64,000 nt of DNA from Alteromonas macleodii ATCC 27126 (GTDB taxonomy: Bacteria; Pseudomonadota; Gammaproteobacteria; Enterobacterales; Alteromonadaceae), in NCBI RefSeq assembly GCF_000172635.2, contig NC_018632.1, forward strand, positions 3,534,001 to 3,598,000. Direction: 5' to 3'. Both the position numbers and the translations under genes were made by a program. Below, piece after piece: positions 28,466 through 38,003 of the stretch (positions are counted from its first letter, which is position 1; each line of letters starts with the position of its first letter). The notes under the pieces are model-generated. The model was not told the DNA's origin. It ran no database searches and saw only the letters and a program-made list of their open reading frames with translations.

Positions 28466-28909
28466 CTACGCAGGACTATACTCACTCACCATGGTGTAGT
28501 CTTTGCGTGGCCCATTGACCTGCCACGTAGAGCGCCACACAGGCCACGCTGTGAAGTCATAGCGCACCACGTAATTATCGTCGCCACATAAGTGCTCAGC
28601 GATTGGGTTGGTCGCACTGAAAGAATGAAAATAACGTTCATCATCGAACAACACTTCAAATAAACCAGTTTGAGGCTGCTGCCAGAAATACCGACGTTCT
28701 GCGGGCATTACGCTTTCGTTAGGCGCAGTTACTTCGCCTTTTTCGTAATACGCCAAGCCGCTTTTTTCTTTTTGTACACTGCCTTCCAGCCAGCTGAATT
28801 CAGCCTCGCCAGAAAAGGTAAATACATCGCCATTTCGCTGGATGATTTTGCGCGTTAGCGTCCATCGTCCAGCAAAATCGTCCAAGGTATGAGGAGAATT
28901 AACTGTCAT
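28466..28909 (-). CDS. DUF6314 family protein
   Basis: A 147-residue protein with a lipocalin-like pattern: 'LDDFAGRWTLTRKI', 'FSGEAEFSWLEG', 'YEKGEV', 'RRYFWQQPQTGLFEVLFDDER', 'FHSF', 'GDDNYVVRYDFTAWPVWRS' and 'VNGPRKDYTMVSEYSP'. These fit DUF6314. The ATG at 28909 with GGACGG before it is chosen over a longer frame reaching back into the receptor gene. It begins 10 bases after the receptor stop, so the two are co-transcribed. The function is unknown; association with an outer-membrane receptor suggests a soluble helper for the imported ligand. Confidence 0.75.
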   Translation of the reverse strand: MTVNSPHTLDDFAGRWTLTRKIIQRNGDVFTFSGEAEFSWLEGSVQKEKSGLAYYEKGEVTAPNESVMPAERRYFWQQPQTGLFEVLFDDERYFHSFSATNPIAEHLCGDDNYVVRYDFTAWPVWRSTWQVNGPRKDYTMVSEYSPA

Positions 28910-28919
28910 TGCGCCGTCC

Positions 28920-30806
28920 TTACCAAAAATAGGTAACAGTGGCAGAATATTGGTCGCCGCGCCCCGGCGTTCCTGGGATTTCTTCAAAGCGCTCATCCCA
29001 CAAGTTATCGACTGCCAATACCAGGCTTAACCCTTCAACCTGAGCAGGTGAATATGTGAAAGTGACATGTGAGAAAAACGCAGAGTCACCGCCGTTTCTA
29101 AGCGCATTGGTTTCTTGTTTCCGCCACTCGTTGTCAATGCGCACTTCAACCGTATCGGTTGCAAACCACACCAACCCAAGGGTGGCGCGATGCGGCGGAT
29201 AGTTAAGCGCGTAAAAGCTCGCGTCTACCTCATCAATTCGATAGTCTTCAGACTTATCTAAATAGGTGTAGCTGGCCACCACATCTGCGCTCTCAAAGCG
29301 TTTAATGGCAATCACCTCAACACCTAAGGTTTCGATATCAACCGGGTTTGCACTGCGTGCAGAAGTAGCGTCGAAGCTATACGTCCAATCTGTCAGCTCG
29401 TTATCCCAGCGATAGAATACGGCGGTATCAACTTTGAAAGACGTTTTATCAAATGACGCCCCAAACTCTAAGTTTTTGCTGACTTCTCGCTGTAACTGGT
29501 TGTTACTTCTAAACAGACCGCTTGTGGTGCTGCCGCCTACAGCAGTGTAGCCAGCCACCTGCGTCGCCTCTGCATACGAAAGATAGAGTGTACGCGAGGC
29601 ATTGCTCCCTGCTTGGGTAAGCCAACTAATATCGCCCACAAAAGACAGTCGATCGTCGTCGCGATTTGTATCGTCAAACGCCCCACCTAAACGAACGGTA
29701 AGCGATTCATTGCTGTTCAACTGAGTTCGATACTCGGGCACTACGCTTATTTTGTAGTATTCGCGAGAGGTGAAATTATTCTCTAGCGTGGTTGAGGTGA
29801 TGTCGTCTGCAGTAAGCTGTGCTGCGTAGTTGATACTAAATTCTTGCGAAACATTATGAGTACCGGAAAACGCCAATGACTTCACTTTGGTTTCGTGAAA
29901 CGCCTGAAACGCTTCAGGATTTTCACGTGAGAATACGTAATGGTCGTCATTCTCTCTGTAGTAAGCAGAGACCTCAAAGGTATTTTTCATGCTCTCTTCG
30001 CCGTAGCGCTGTTTGTGATTTAGCATGACCAAACGGGTTTGAATGTCTTCTGTCTCGTTTACATTAAAAGGCGTGTACAAGTTAGGCCAGCCAAAAAACT
30101 TTTGCTGAAAGCCATAAAACACGTCGGTTTGTGAGTCATTACTTGCCAGCTGAATACGCCCTGACGCGCGTTCGAAATTATGATCGCCATTAGCAATAGT
30201 GCCATCACTTTCAGAGCGAGAATACTCTCCTTCAACGCCAACAGACCAACCCGGTAAATCACTAAGCGCGTGCTTTACTGCACCGTGTACACGCTGCAAA
30301 TTGAAGTTGTTATTACCTATTCCCACTGACACACTGCCTGCTGTTTGGATGGGACGCCAGCCGTAAGACACCGTACCTACAGAGCTATTTACGCCGTAAA
30401 GCGCGTTATCGACGCCCGTGAAAATACTCGGCTTCGTCAACACTTCTGGCGCAATAGGAATCTCGGCGAAATAGTGCCCCGTTTGCGGGTCGATCAGCGT
30501 TGCGCTTCCTATGCGAAAACCCGTGTTTTCGAATATACCGCCGCGAATAGTCACGTCAGCCTGCGCTTCTGCCATGTTTCTTGATTGCAAATCGACTCGC
30601 GGATCGTACTCTAAGTTAGATATAGGTGAATTAAACGTCCCTACCGGCTCGTTGTTCGCCGTCGCCGCCCCTTCAATCGTAATTTTTTCTACGCCTTTTT
30701 CGTTGCTGTCCACGCCAGAGTTAGCGTTTGATGAATCAACACTTTCAGCGGCCATGGCGGCAAAAGGTAAAGTACAAAAGAGTAAAGATAGGGTTGTGTG
30801 ACGCAT
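28920..30806 (-). CDS. TonB-dependent receptor
   Basis: A 628-residue receptor. The signal peptide (residues 1-19, ending AMA-AES) is followed by a plug ('DLQSRNMAEAQADVTIRGGI', 'TGFRIGSATLIDPQTGHY') and a barrel ending 'GDQYSATVTYFW' with terminal aromatic residue. It is shorter than the siderophore receptors nearby and more like the BtuB/small-ligand size class. The paired DUF6314 gene follows. It is divergent from the receptor at 31110, and the shared 300-base space holds a Fur-like site. Ligand not known. Confidence 0.88.
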   Translation of the reverse strand: MRHTTLSLLFCTLPFAAMAAESVDSSNANSGVDSNEKGVEKITIEGAATANNEPVGTFNSPISNLEYDPRVDLQSRNMAEAQADVTIRGGIFENTGFRIGSATLIDPQTGHYFAEIPIAPEVLTKPSIFTGVDNALYGVNSSVGTVSYGWRPIQTAGSVSVGIGNNNFNLQRVHGAVKHALSDLPGWSVGVEGEYSRSESDGTIANGDHNFERASGRIQLASNDSQTDVFYGFQQKFFGWPNLYTPFNVNETEDIQTRLVMLNHKQRYGEESMKNTFEVSAYYRENDDHYVFSRENPEAFQAFHETKVKSLAFSGTHNVSQEFSINYAAQLTADDITSTTLENNFTSREYYKISVVPEYRTQLNSNESLTVRLGGAFDDTNRDDDRLSFVGDISWLTQAGSNASRTLYLSYAEATQVAGYTAVGGSTTSGLFRSNNQLQREVSKNLEFGASFDKTSFKVDTAVFYRWDNELTDWTYSFDATSARSANPVDIETLGVEVIAIKRFESADVVASYTYLDKSEDYRIDEVDASFYALNYPPHRATLGLVWFATDTVEVRIDNEWRKQETNALRNGGDSAFFSHVTFTYSPAQVEGLSLVLAVDNLWDERFEEIPGTPGRGDQYSATVTYFW

Positions 30807-31109
30807 TCAGTGTCCTAGTTAAAAATTTAGGTTCAGCCTGCAGGCAAGAGTAATAAAAACGCGAAGTGTATAGCATTAGTAGACCGAGGAAAACGCTGCG
30901 CAGGTGAGTTTAGACCAGTAAGTTTATTTTTACTCACAGCTCTGCACATTTCTATTTATCAATATAAACAGACTGTATGTATCTGCAGCAGCCCGCAATA
31001 ATTATCAATCTCACCTTATTGTCTGCTTACCTTTCTTGCTAAAAGAAACGAGATAACATAACATTCGCGACCTCTACAAAACCTGCCAAAGACACGTAAT
31101 ACCTTGCTT
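30807..31109. other. Divergent intergenic region between two TonB receptors
   Basis: These 303 bases hold no gene. They must contain both promoters. A Fur-like half-palindrome lies at 30993-31007, closer to the rightward receptor. Confidence 0.6.
30993..31007. promoter_or_regulatory. Possible Fur box between divergent receptors
   Basis: On the minus strand TGATAATTATTGCGG matches TGATAATnATTATCA in the first half perfectly and 10 of 14 places overall. It is about 100 bases before the receptor at 31110. The second half is poor, so this is weaker than the other two sites. Confidence 0.4.
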
Positions 31110-33233
31110 ATGCTTGATCTTAAAACACCGTTTATATTTTCTTTAGTTGCATTATCAGTAAGCGCCGCTGCGCAAAGTGATGAAAGCTCCCTTCAAGGTG
31201 CTCATGATGAACTTGAACACATTGAGGTAAAAAGACACTTTCAGCCATACCGTGGTAATGTACCGCTAATCGACACCCCACAAGCAATCGACCGAATTAC
31301 TGCTGATACCTTAGCGAATGAAGGGATCACGCGCTTCATCGATGCGCTAGATTTTGCGCCCACCATTGTTAGACAAAACAACTCTGGCGGCATGTTCGAT
31401 AGCTTTGCGATTCGAGGTTTTTCTGGCGATGAAAATAACCCATCGGGTTATTTAATAAACGGCTTCAACGTGCGTGGCTATAGCGGTAATAGAAGCACGG
31501 TTAACGTTCAAACTATAGAAGTAATGAAGGGTCCGGGATCAGCCTTATATGGTCAAGGTGAACCTGGCGGTACCATTAACGTTATTACCAAAAAACCTCA
31601 GTTCGAAGAGCAAGGCTACATCCAGGGTACCGTAGGTAATTTTGATAAAAAACAAGTAGAGTTCGATTACACGAACGGCATTAATTCAGACATGGCGTAT
31701 CGCGTTAACGGTTCATACGAAGACTCTGATACTTATCGCGATAACGTATTTTTCAAGAATTTGAACCTTAACCCTTCATTCATTTGGAACATTTCTGATC
31801 ACACCAGCTTAAGCTATCAGATGGAAATACTGGATCAGGAAAAGCCGCTTGATCGCGGTGTGTTCATATTAAATAACGACTTTGACGCCGTAGATGCCGA
31901 AGACTTTTATGGTGATGTTAGAGACGGAGCCCATGAAGTTAAAGCCTTCGGACATCAGCTAGTGTTAAATCACGAGTTGAATCACAACTGGCATTTACTC
32001 AGTGGCTTCGCCTACAGAGACTCTTCTTTTGAAGGGCAGTCTTCAGATACTGAACTGTCAGAAGGCCGTCAGCTTTTGTATACCGACCCATCTATACTTT
32101 CAAGGCAACGCAGAACCCGTGACTATCAAGCGCAAGACTTATCACTACGCTTTGAATTAAGTGGCGTGGTAGACGTGGCAGGCTTCGTAAATAACGTCTT
32201 GTTTGGTTTGGACTATTACAACTACCACATCGATACAGACTATCGTCGTTGGCGCACTGCGTGGGGTGCGGGTGATACCACTTATAGCATCGACCCTGAA
32301 AATCCAGACTACACTATTTTCAGACCTGACGTTACGCCCACTACACTCACGGCTGAAAAGCAAAAAGGGTTAGGTTTCTACGCACAAGATGTTATAGAGC
32401 TTAGCGAAGCAACCAAGCTTTTAGTTGGCTTTCGCGTGGACAAATTCGAGCAAGACATTCTTAATAAGTTAAGCAATGAAGGGCAAGAACAAGACCAAAC
32501 GGAAGTGACACCACGCTTTGGTTTCGTGTATGAAATCAATGATTCTGTAAGCCTTTACACTAGTTATGCAGAAGGTTTCAGACCCAACCCCGGACTTGAC
32601 TCTGATCGCAACGCGTTTGACCCTGAAGAGACCACCTCTTTTGAGGTAGGAGCTAAGTGGGAAAACATTGCTGATATGTTTTCTGGTAGCGTCGCTATTT
32701 TCGATGCTGAAAAGACCAACATGCTTACCGCTGAACCTAACACTGGCTTTTCAGCTACGCTCGGTGAAGTTGAAAGCCAAGGGGTAGAATTTCAGTTAAC
32801 CACTGACCTTACTTCAGACATTCGCCTTGATATGGCATACGCATACATAGATGCTAAAACCGCTAACGAAGTCAATAACTTGGATTGGGGCGTGCCTATA
32901 GCTAAAGGGTCGCGATTAATCAATATCGCCAAGCATTCGGGGTATATCTCGCTTAACCATTTCACCAGCGTATTTGAAAAAGAAGCGTTCTTTGGTGTGA
33001 CCATGCGTTACGTGGGCGATCGCTTAGGGCAAACCACCGATCCAACATTCATTTTGCCGTCTTATACCCTTGTGAACTTAGCAGGGTCGGTGAATATCAG
33101 CGGTGCACTTTCTATGAGATTTGACGTGAATAATCTGTTCGACAGAGATTATTTTGAGAACTCATACCATCAGCTTTGGACCATGCCGGGCTCTCCGACT
33201 AACTACACAGTAAGCGTTAAGTACCAGTTCTAG
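31110..33233 (+). CDS. TonB-dependent siderophore receptor
   Basis: About 707 residues from the ATG at 31110; an in-frame TTG lies two codons earlier. The signal peptide ends near SAAA-QSD. The plug has 'TPQAIDRITADTL', 'FAIRGFSGDENNPSGYLING', 'VEVMKGPGSALYGQGEPGGT' and 'INVITKKPQ', the standard pattern of ferric-siderophore receptors (FhuA/FpvA type). The barrel ends 'TNYTVSVKYQF'. No operon partner follows. A Fur-like site lies upstream. A convergent hairpin at 33243-33279 separates it from the SnoaL gene. Confidence 0.9.
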   Translation: MLDLKTPFIFSLVALSVSAAAQSDESSLQGAHDELEHIEVKRHFQPYRGNVPLIDTPQAIDRITADTLANEGITRFIDALDFAPTIVRQNNSGGMFDSFAIRGFSGDENNPSGYLINGFNVRGYSGNRSTVNVQTIEVMKGPGSALYGQGEPGGTINVITKKPQFEEQGYIQGTVGNFDKKQVEFDYTNGINSDMAYRVNGSYEDSDTYRDNVFFKNLNLNPSFIWNISDHTSLSYQMEILDQEKPLDRGVFILNNDFDAVDAEDFYGDVRDGAHEVKAFGHQLVLNHELNHNWHLLSGFAYRDSSFEGQSSDTELSEGRQLLYTDPSILSRQRRTRDYQAQDLSLRFELSGVVDVAGFVNNVLFGLDYYNYHIDTDYRRWRTAWGAGDTTYSIDPENPDYTIFRPDVTPTTLTAEKQKGLGFYAQDVIELSEATKLLVGFRVDKFEQDILNKLSNEGQEQDQTEVTPRFGFVYEINDSVSLYTSYAEGFRPNPGLDSDRNAFDPEETTSFEVGAKWENIADMFSGSVAIFDAEKTNMLTAEPNTGFSATLGEVESQGVEFQLTTDLTSDIRLDMAYAYIDAKTANEVNNLDWGVPIAKGSRLINIAKHSGYISLNHFTSVFEKEAFFGVTMRYVGDRLGQTTDPTFILPSYTLVNLAGSVNISGALSMRFDVNNLFDRDYFENSYHQLWTMPGSPTNYTVSVKYQF

Positions 33234-33242
33234 TAATAAAAT

Positions 33243-33279
33243 CAAACAAGCCGGTGGCTTCGATGTTCCGGCTTGTTTG
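33243..33279. terminator. Bidirectional terminator hairpin
   Basis: CAAACAAGCCGG (33243-33254) and CCGGCTTGTTTG (33268-33279) make a 12-bp stem with a 13-base loop, between the convergent receptor (ends 33233) and the SnoaL-like gene (ends 33290). Confidence 0.7.
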
Positions 33280-33289
33280 GTATACATTT

Positions 33290-33817
33290 CTATTCGCCGT
33301 TTTGCACTGGCATTTTCCCTGAGTCACGGTTTTCCCACCCGTGTCCGTTGAACGGGTCTACACCTAGCTGCTGCATAATGTAGGGGAAGTCAACGTTAAC
33401 CCAGTTATCTACAATTTTACCGTCTACCACTTTCCAAAAATCCATATAGCGAATTTCAACTCTTTTACCGGTAGGCTCTATTCCCATAAAGGTTCCAGTG
33501 TGAACCGCTTCTTGGCGACCAAACGCAGCGCACCACTCACCTTGTGTGACGCGAGCTTCATCTATACAAACTTTATCAGAAAACGCAGCCTGAAACGGTC
33601 GCTGCCAGTTGTCTTGAAACTCTTTTAACCCTTGTTTGAAACCGCAACCTGCATTGCCCATCCAGCGAAAGTTCTCGCTGAAGAAACGGCCCATATTGTC
33701 GATATCATGATCATTTAATCCATCGACCATAGCGTCAATGGTATCAATGGTTTTCTGCGTTTTTGACAAGTCGTTGTCTTTTGTAAGAATACCTTGTTCT
33801 GGACGTGAACCTTTCAT
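33290..33817 (-). CDS. SnoaL/NTF2-like protein (single domain)
   Basis: A 175-residue protein with the cone-shaped NTF2-like pattern: helix 'TIDAMVDGLNDHDIDNMGRFF', 'FRWMGNAGCGFKQGLKEFQD', 'GRQEAVHTGTFMGIEPTGKRV' and 'YMDFWKVVDGKIVDNWVNVDF'. The last motif is the usual end of SnoaL polyketide-cyclase-like domains. It is the first of five such proteins in the 33-52 kb island, and its end (WVNVDFPYIMQQLGVDPF) is like the ends of the double-domain proteins at 36956-37954 and 51507-52523. SnoaL members include cyclases, dehydratases, isomerases and epoxide hydrolases, so the reaction is unknown. A hairpin separates it from the receptor gene upstream. Confidence 0.82.
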   Translation of the reverse strand: MKGSRPEQGILTKDNDLSKTQKTIDTIDAMVDGLNDHDIDNMGRFFSENFRWMGNAGCGFKQGLKEFQDNWQRPFQAAFSDKVCIDEARVTQGEWCAAFGRQEAVHTGTFMGIEPTGKRVEIRYMDFWKVVDGKIVDNWVNVDFPYIMQQLGVDPFNGHGWENRDSGKMPVQNGE

Positions 33818-33929
33818 CTCATATCTCCCAAAAAAGTGTTGAGTACTGCATATTAAAAGCTCTGTTTAAAGAATGCGTAATTGGGGTTTTGAAACAGAGC
33901 GTAAAGTAGATATTTAGCGCTAAGAACCA

Positions 33930-33964
33930 AAACTGGGCTCATCACCCTAGTGATTGCCCAGTTT
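33930..33964 (-). terminator. Terminator of the 34001-36409 receptor gene
   Basis: AAACTGGGC (33930-33938) pairs with GCCCAGTTT (33956-33964), with an inner ATCAC/GTGAT stem. On the minus strand the hairpin ends in TTTT, 37 bases after the receptor stop. Confidence 0.65.
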
Positions 33965-34000
33965 GTTCAGCGTTTAAAATAGCGCACTGCGCTACACGTG

Positions 34001-36409
34001 TTAGTCGAACTTGTACTGTAAGCTTACGCCATATGTACGCGGGTTATTCCAGTTTGCCTGAATGGAGTTGATAGGCAGCCCATTAAGCACTTGAGACTGA
34101 ACCACTGCACGAGTAAGCACTTCTTCATCCGTCAGGTTATTTGCAAAGAAATCGACGTTTAAGTTTTCATTTACTTCCCAAGAAATGCGAGCCGTTACCA
34201 TGGCGTGAGCATCTACTTTTGTTTCAGGAATATTGATATCAAACGCGTAGTGATCGTCAACAAAGTTCACATGAAGATAAGGCGTTAAGTAACCGCCATT
34301 TGGCAATGAGTACTCATACCTTGCGCTTAGGCCCAGCGTATAATCAGGCGACATAGCTGGAGAGTAACCCGCAAAGCTAAACTGGCTATTTGGATCGTTT
34401 ATATCCTGACGGCCATCAACATTGCCTAACCCAAGTAGCGGCTGAAGTTGAGAATTACCTACCGCAAAGTCGTCAGCGAACTCGGCGTTAAGAAGCGCCA
34501 AGGTTGCATTTAACGTTAACTCGCTTAGTGGGCGCCATTCCAAATCAGCTTCTAACCCGTAGGTGTCAACCTGACCACCGTTTTCATAGTATTCAAAGGT
34601 TGTACTAACGCCAGTAGAAACGCACTGTGCCACGGTTAAGTCAGTTGTTGTGTCGTTACACGATACTGCAAACAGCTGCGCTTTCACGTCATCGTATTGG
34701 TTTGCAAAAGCAGAAACGTTAAACCGAACGGTGTTATCGAATAAAAAGCTCTTCAGGCCAATTTCGTAAGAAATAACTTCTTCATTGTCGTATAGCGGAT
34801 CGGCACCACGCGCTACCACCCTCGCGTCGTTAGCACCACCAGTACGATAACCTGTTGCTGCACTGGCATAGACCATCATGTCTTTTGCAACATCTAGCTC
34901 GTAAGCTAATTTCCACAATACCGCTGAGTCGTCCCAATCGGGAATTGAATCGCCTGTAAATGTTTTTTCGTCTTTGTTGTAGCGAAGGCCAACCAACAAG
35001 CGGTTGCTGTCGTTAAGTTGATAACGAGCTTGGCCAAATACGGCTACAGAGTCGACTTCATGTGGGTCGTGATTTGGATTTCCCCACGAAGGAACCGTAA
35101 TAGAATCTGGCTCACCGTTACCGGTTGTATCCTCACGCCACAGCCATTCCCAATCCGCTTCTTGCGAGAACAAATAAACGCCTGCTATCCAAGAAAACGG
35201 GCTATCGCTTTCAACAGATGACAACTGTAGTTCGGTAGAAAACGCTTTTTGATCGTCCTGACGTCCAAAGCCACCAACAAAGTCTAAGCCACCATCGCTG
35301 TAGTCGTTATCGTAGAATTGCTCGCCTGACAGTTCAGAATAGTTAGTGGTCCACTTTGCATTTGCCCAGTCCATCGCCCAGTCGAGTGTCAAGGTTGCCG
35401 ACCACGCTTCTTGGTTATCAAAAGACACCGCATTTCTGTATACATCGTAAGGGCCTTCATCATCTCGCTCTGCATCAGCTGGCTGATAAATGTGGCCAGG
35501 TGTTACCGTAGCAATAGGGTTGTAAACGCCCGACCCCGGTGAGGTTTCAGAAATTTGATAACCCGCAATTTGTTGGTAACCCCAAATCGCTTCTGAGTTT
35601 GCGTCTTTCTTACTGTAATCAAGGCGAAGCAATGCAGTAACATCGTCTGAGAATTCGTATTTAGTCGTGTTACGTAAGTAGAATTGGTTCTTTTCGCGTA
35701 AATCGTCTGACGAGCCCGGCAAGAAATGGTTTTCAATCATACCGTCATGACGGTCGTGGCTCATGACAAAGCGCGTAGCGGCCTTATCACTTAGCGGCAG
35801 GTTTAAAATAGCTTCATAGGCTGAACGGTCATAGCTACCATGAGTCAGTTTCACAGAACCACTGGTATAGCCAAGTTCAGGCTGCTTTGAGATAACGTTG
35901 ATACTACCTGCAAATGTATTTCTTCCATACAGTGTTCCCTGCGGCCCGCGCAGTACTTCAATGCGCTCAATATCAACGTAAGCCCCTAAGCCACCGGTGG
36001 TCGTTGGCACATAAATACCATCCTGGAAAATACCAACAACTTGTTCAGCAATACCTGTACCGGCCACGCCAACTTCGTTGGTACGAGCACCACGCATAGC
36101 GGGACGAACTTCACCACCCGAGCTGCCTATTCTTAATCCGGGAACAACGTTTTCAAGACCACTAATATTTTCAATGCCGTTACGCAAAATATCATCTGCA
36201 CCTAACGCGCTCACAGAAGACGATACTTCCTGCAAATCTTGAGATTGTCGGTTTGCTGTTACTTCAATACGTTCAACACCCGCTGCTTTAGCTTCGCTGT
36301 CAGGGGTTTCTTGTTGGGCGCTAGCGCAAAAACTAACGCTGATTAGAAGTGCACTTTGAATAGCGCGGGAGAGGTATGTTGTATGGTACTTTCGTTGGTC
36401 TTGCTTCAT
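34001..36409 (-). CDS. TonB-dependent receptor of the catabolic island
   Basis: An 802-residue receptor with signal peptide (residues 1-31, ending ASA-QQE). The plug includes 'RIEVTANRQSQDLQEV', 'RPAMRGARTNEVGVAGTGIA', 'IFQDGIYVPTTTGG', 'YVDIERIEVLRGPQGTLYGR' and 'NTFAGSINVISKQPE'. The barrel ends 'PRTYGVSLQYKFD'. The YGRNTFAGSINV form is that of the large receptor group found in sphingomonads and Alteromonadales, many members of which take up carbon compounds rather than siderophores. Palindromes shared with the nearby symporter and dehydrogenase promoters lie 139-301 bases upstream, so it probably imports the island's substrate. Confidence 0.9.
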   Translation of the reverse strand: MKQDQRKYHTTYLSRAIQSALLISVSFCASAQQETPDSEAKAAGVERIEVTANRQSQDLQEVSSSVSALGADDILRNGIENISGLENVVPGLRIGSSGGEVRPAMRGARTNEVGVAGTGIAEQVVGIFQDGIYVPTTTGGLGAYVDIERIEVLRGPQGTLYGRNTFAGSINVISKQPELGYTSGSVKLTHGSYDRSAYEAILNLPLSDKAATRFVMSHDRHDGMIENHFLPGSSDDLREKNQFYLRNTTKYEFSDDVTALLRLDYSKKDANSEAIWGYQQIAGYQISETSPGSGVYNPIATVTPGHIYQPADAERDDEGPYDVYRNAVSFDNQEAWSATLTLDWAMDWANAKWTTNYSELSGEQFYDNDYSDGGLDFVGGFGRQDDQKAFSTELQLSSVESDSPFSWIAGVYLFSQEADWEWLWREDTTGNGEPDSITVPSWGNPNHDPHEVDSVAVFGQARYQLNDSNRLLVGLRYNKDEKTFTGDSIPDWDDSAVLWKLAYELDVAKDMMVYASAATGYRTGGANDARVVARGADPLYDNEEVISYEIGLKSFLFDNTVRFNVSAFANQYDDVKAQLFAVSCNDTTTDLTVAQCVSTGVSTTFEYYENGGQVDTYGLEADLEWRPLSELTLNATLALLNAEFADDFAVGNSQLQPLLGLGNVDGRQDINDPNSQFSFAGYSPAMSPDYTLGLSARYEYSLPNGGYLTPYLHVNFVDDHYAFDINIPETKVDAHAMVTARISWEVNENLNVDFFANNLTDEEVLTRAVVQSQVLNGLPINSIQANWNNPRTYGVSLQYKFD

Positions 36410-36547
36410 CGTGATAGTTCCCGGATTAATAAAACCTTATCTGCAGTAACCTGTTAGTGCCCTGCGTTTATCAAGCCTTTGATGACCCTGCCTGTGACAA
36501 CATCATACTAGGTTGTTTAATTCTTGGTCTAAACAAACATACAACTC

Positions 36548-36567
36548 AATTTACTTCGAAGTCAATA
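36548..36567. promoter_or_regulatory. Operator-like palindrome before TonB receptor
   Basis: AATTTACTTCGAAGTCAATA matches the perfect palindrome at 38004-38023 at 16 of 20 places, with the ten-base core ACTTCGAAGT intact. It is about 140 bases before the receptor start. Confidence 0.6.
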
Positions 36568-36690
36568 AAAATGTTCAAAGATTGTTAATTCATGAATTTT
36601 AATTTTTTGTTTAAATACATTAAGAAAAAATAAACGCATGTAATAAAAGGCTTTATTTATAAACAAAGAGCTTTAACAATGACAGTAAAA

Positions 36691-36710
36691 ATAAGATTTC
36701 GAAGTATAAA
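36691..36710. promoter_or_regulatory. Weaker second operator-like site
   Basis: ATAAGATTTCGAAGTATAAA matches the same palindrome at 12 of 20 places, with 9 of 10 in the core. A further degenerate copy (GACTTCAAGTC) follows at 36715-36725. Together with 36548-36567 they could allow cooperative or looping repression. Confidence 0.35.
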
Positions 36711-36859
36711 TATAGACTTCAAGTCAAAAATGACTGGTAGGATCTGCATAGAAAAATGGCACTCGAATGGATAGAAACCGAATGCTGATGCATGAGTTAA
36801 GCATTAGTGAAAAAAGGTAAGAAAGTGTACTTGAGATAGCTTGGGTTATCAGAAAGCCC

Positions 36860-36888
36860 ACCTAGCAAAAACGGACGTTTTGCTAGGT
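36860..36888 (-). terminator. Hairpin after the double-SnoaL gene
   Basis: ACCTAGCAAAA (36860-36870) and TTTTGCTAGGT (36878-36888) form an 11-bp stem with a 7-base loop, 68 bases past the end of the minus-strand SnoaL-like gene. No strong T-run follows, so it may be a processing or stabilising hairpin. Confidence 0.5.
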
Positions 36889-36955
36889 AGCTTCGAGGGG
36901 AAATGACGTCAGTCAGTACACCAATTTCAGGTATAAAGCCTTTGGTATTGTTCGA

Positions 36956-37954
36956 TTAACTGTAGGTGGTAGTGCGCGATAAGATATCTAACCCTTGCTG
37001 TTTTAACCAATAAGGCACATCCATCAACACCCAGTTTTCCAGTAATTTATCCCCTTTGCGATAGTACACATCAACCACTCGCATGTCGGCACGAATACCC
37101 GACGCCGGCATGCCGAACAAGCCGCCACCAGCCGTATTCGATAGGTTCGGCCAGCCAAAGAAACAGGCAAAATTGCCTTCACTAAAGCGCGCCACATGAC
37201 CATTAAACACTTTATCTTTCAAACCTTTACGAAAAGGAAATTGATGTTGCTGCTGGTAACGCTCGATGGTGTATGTAGCCCCTATTCCCGCTGGCCCGTA
37301 CCACACCATATCTTCGCTCCAGCATTTGGCGAGAAGCTCTGGTGGACAGTTGTCGTTACCCGATTTATTCAAAGAATCTAGGTCTCTTACCATTTCTTCA
37401 ACCAGCTCAATGGTTTTTTTAGACTCCTGAGGATCTTGCTCTTCAAACAGTAAACCGTTGTGATCACATGGCCCTGGATAAACAAACGTATGGCCTGTTT
37501 CTACGGGCAAAGGATTAAGCCCAACTTGCTGCATTAGTGCAATTAAGTCGAAGAAAATAGCGTGGCTAACTATCTTATCTTCACGTACTTCAAAAAACTC
37601 GGCATACCGTAAAAAAGCCAGTTTGCCCGTACTTCTAATGCCAAGAAATGGCTTGTCGAACAGTCCAGCAAAGTGACCCATCGACATAACCCATTTACCT
37701 TCGCCGGCGCTGTTATCTCCCGCCATGAATACGTCCTCACGGCGCTTCATACGCGTAAAACTCTGTTTTAACGGCTCCCACAACTCTTTCACTAATTCTG
37801 CTGGAGTCGAACATTTATCAAACGGATAGCAGGCATAAATCTTTGCATTTTCATAAACATACGATTTCACTACGCCTTTAACATCACTTGCCTCACCTTT
37901 GTCAAAAGCGGCTTGATAGGATCTGACAACGGCTTTTTCGCTATTAAAACTCAT
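36956..37954 (-). CDS. Tandem SnoaL/NTF2-like protein
   Basis: A 332-residue protein with two NTF2-like domains (about residues 1-150 and 170-325). The first ends 'YAEFFEVREDKIVSHAIFFDLIALMQQVGLNPLP'-like. The second has 'MVWYGPAGIGATYTIERYQQ' and ends 'VDVYYRKGDKLLENWVLMDVP'. (Each quoted run is a short part.) It is a paralogue of the protein at 51507-52523, which shares WYGP-[AS]-GIG, a following HQ..F..G segment and the W-V-L-x-D end. It is divergent from the symporter gene, across the perfect operator-like palindrome. No signal peptide, so cytoplasmic. The reaction is unknown; conservation of two domains in a row suggests a fixed active dimer-like unit. Confidence 0.82.
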   Translation of the reverse strand: MSFNSEKAVVRSYQAAFDKGEASDVKGVVKSYVYENAKIYACYPFDKCSTPAELVKELWEPLKQSFTRMKRREDVFMAGDNSAGEGKWVMSMGHFAGLFDKPFLGIRSTGKLAFLRYAEFFEVREDKIVSHAIFFDLIALMQQVGLNPLPVETGHTFVYPGPCDHNGLLFEEQDPQESKKTIELVEEMVRDLDSLNKSGNDNCPPELLAKCWSEDMVWYGPAGIGATYTIERYQQQHQFPFRKGLKDKVFNGHVARFSEGNFACFFGWPNLSNTAGGGLFGMPASGIRADMRVVDVYYRKGDKLLENWVLMDVPYWLKQQGLDILSRTTTYS

Positions 37955-38003
37955 GACTTACGCCTCTTTGTTTAAAAAATTGTTAATACTGGCCTGAAAT
38001 AAT

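Larger units (their letters stand above)
36410..36955. other. AT-rich promoter region with repeated operator-like sites
   Basis: There are 546 bases without a gene. They contain the 36548-36567 and 36691-36710 operator-like sites, a shortened version with half-sites GACTTC and AAGTC one base closer (36715-36725), and a hairpin at 36860-36888. The start of the leftward receptor transcript is presumably here. Confidence 0.7.
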
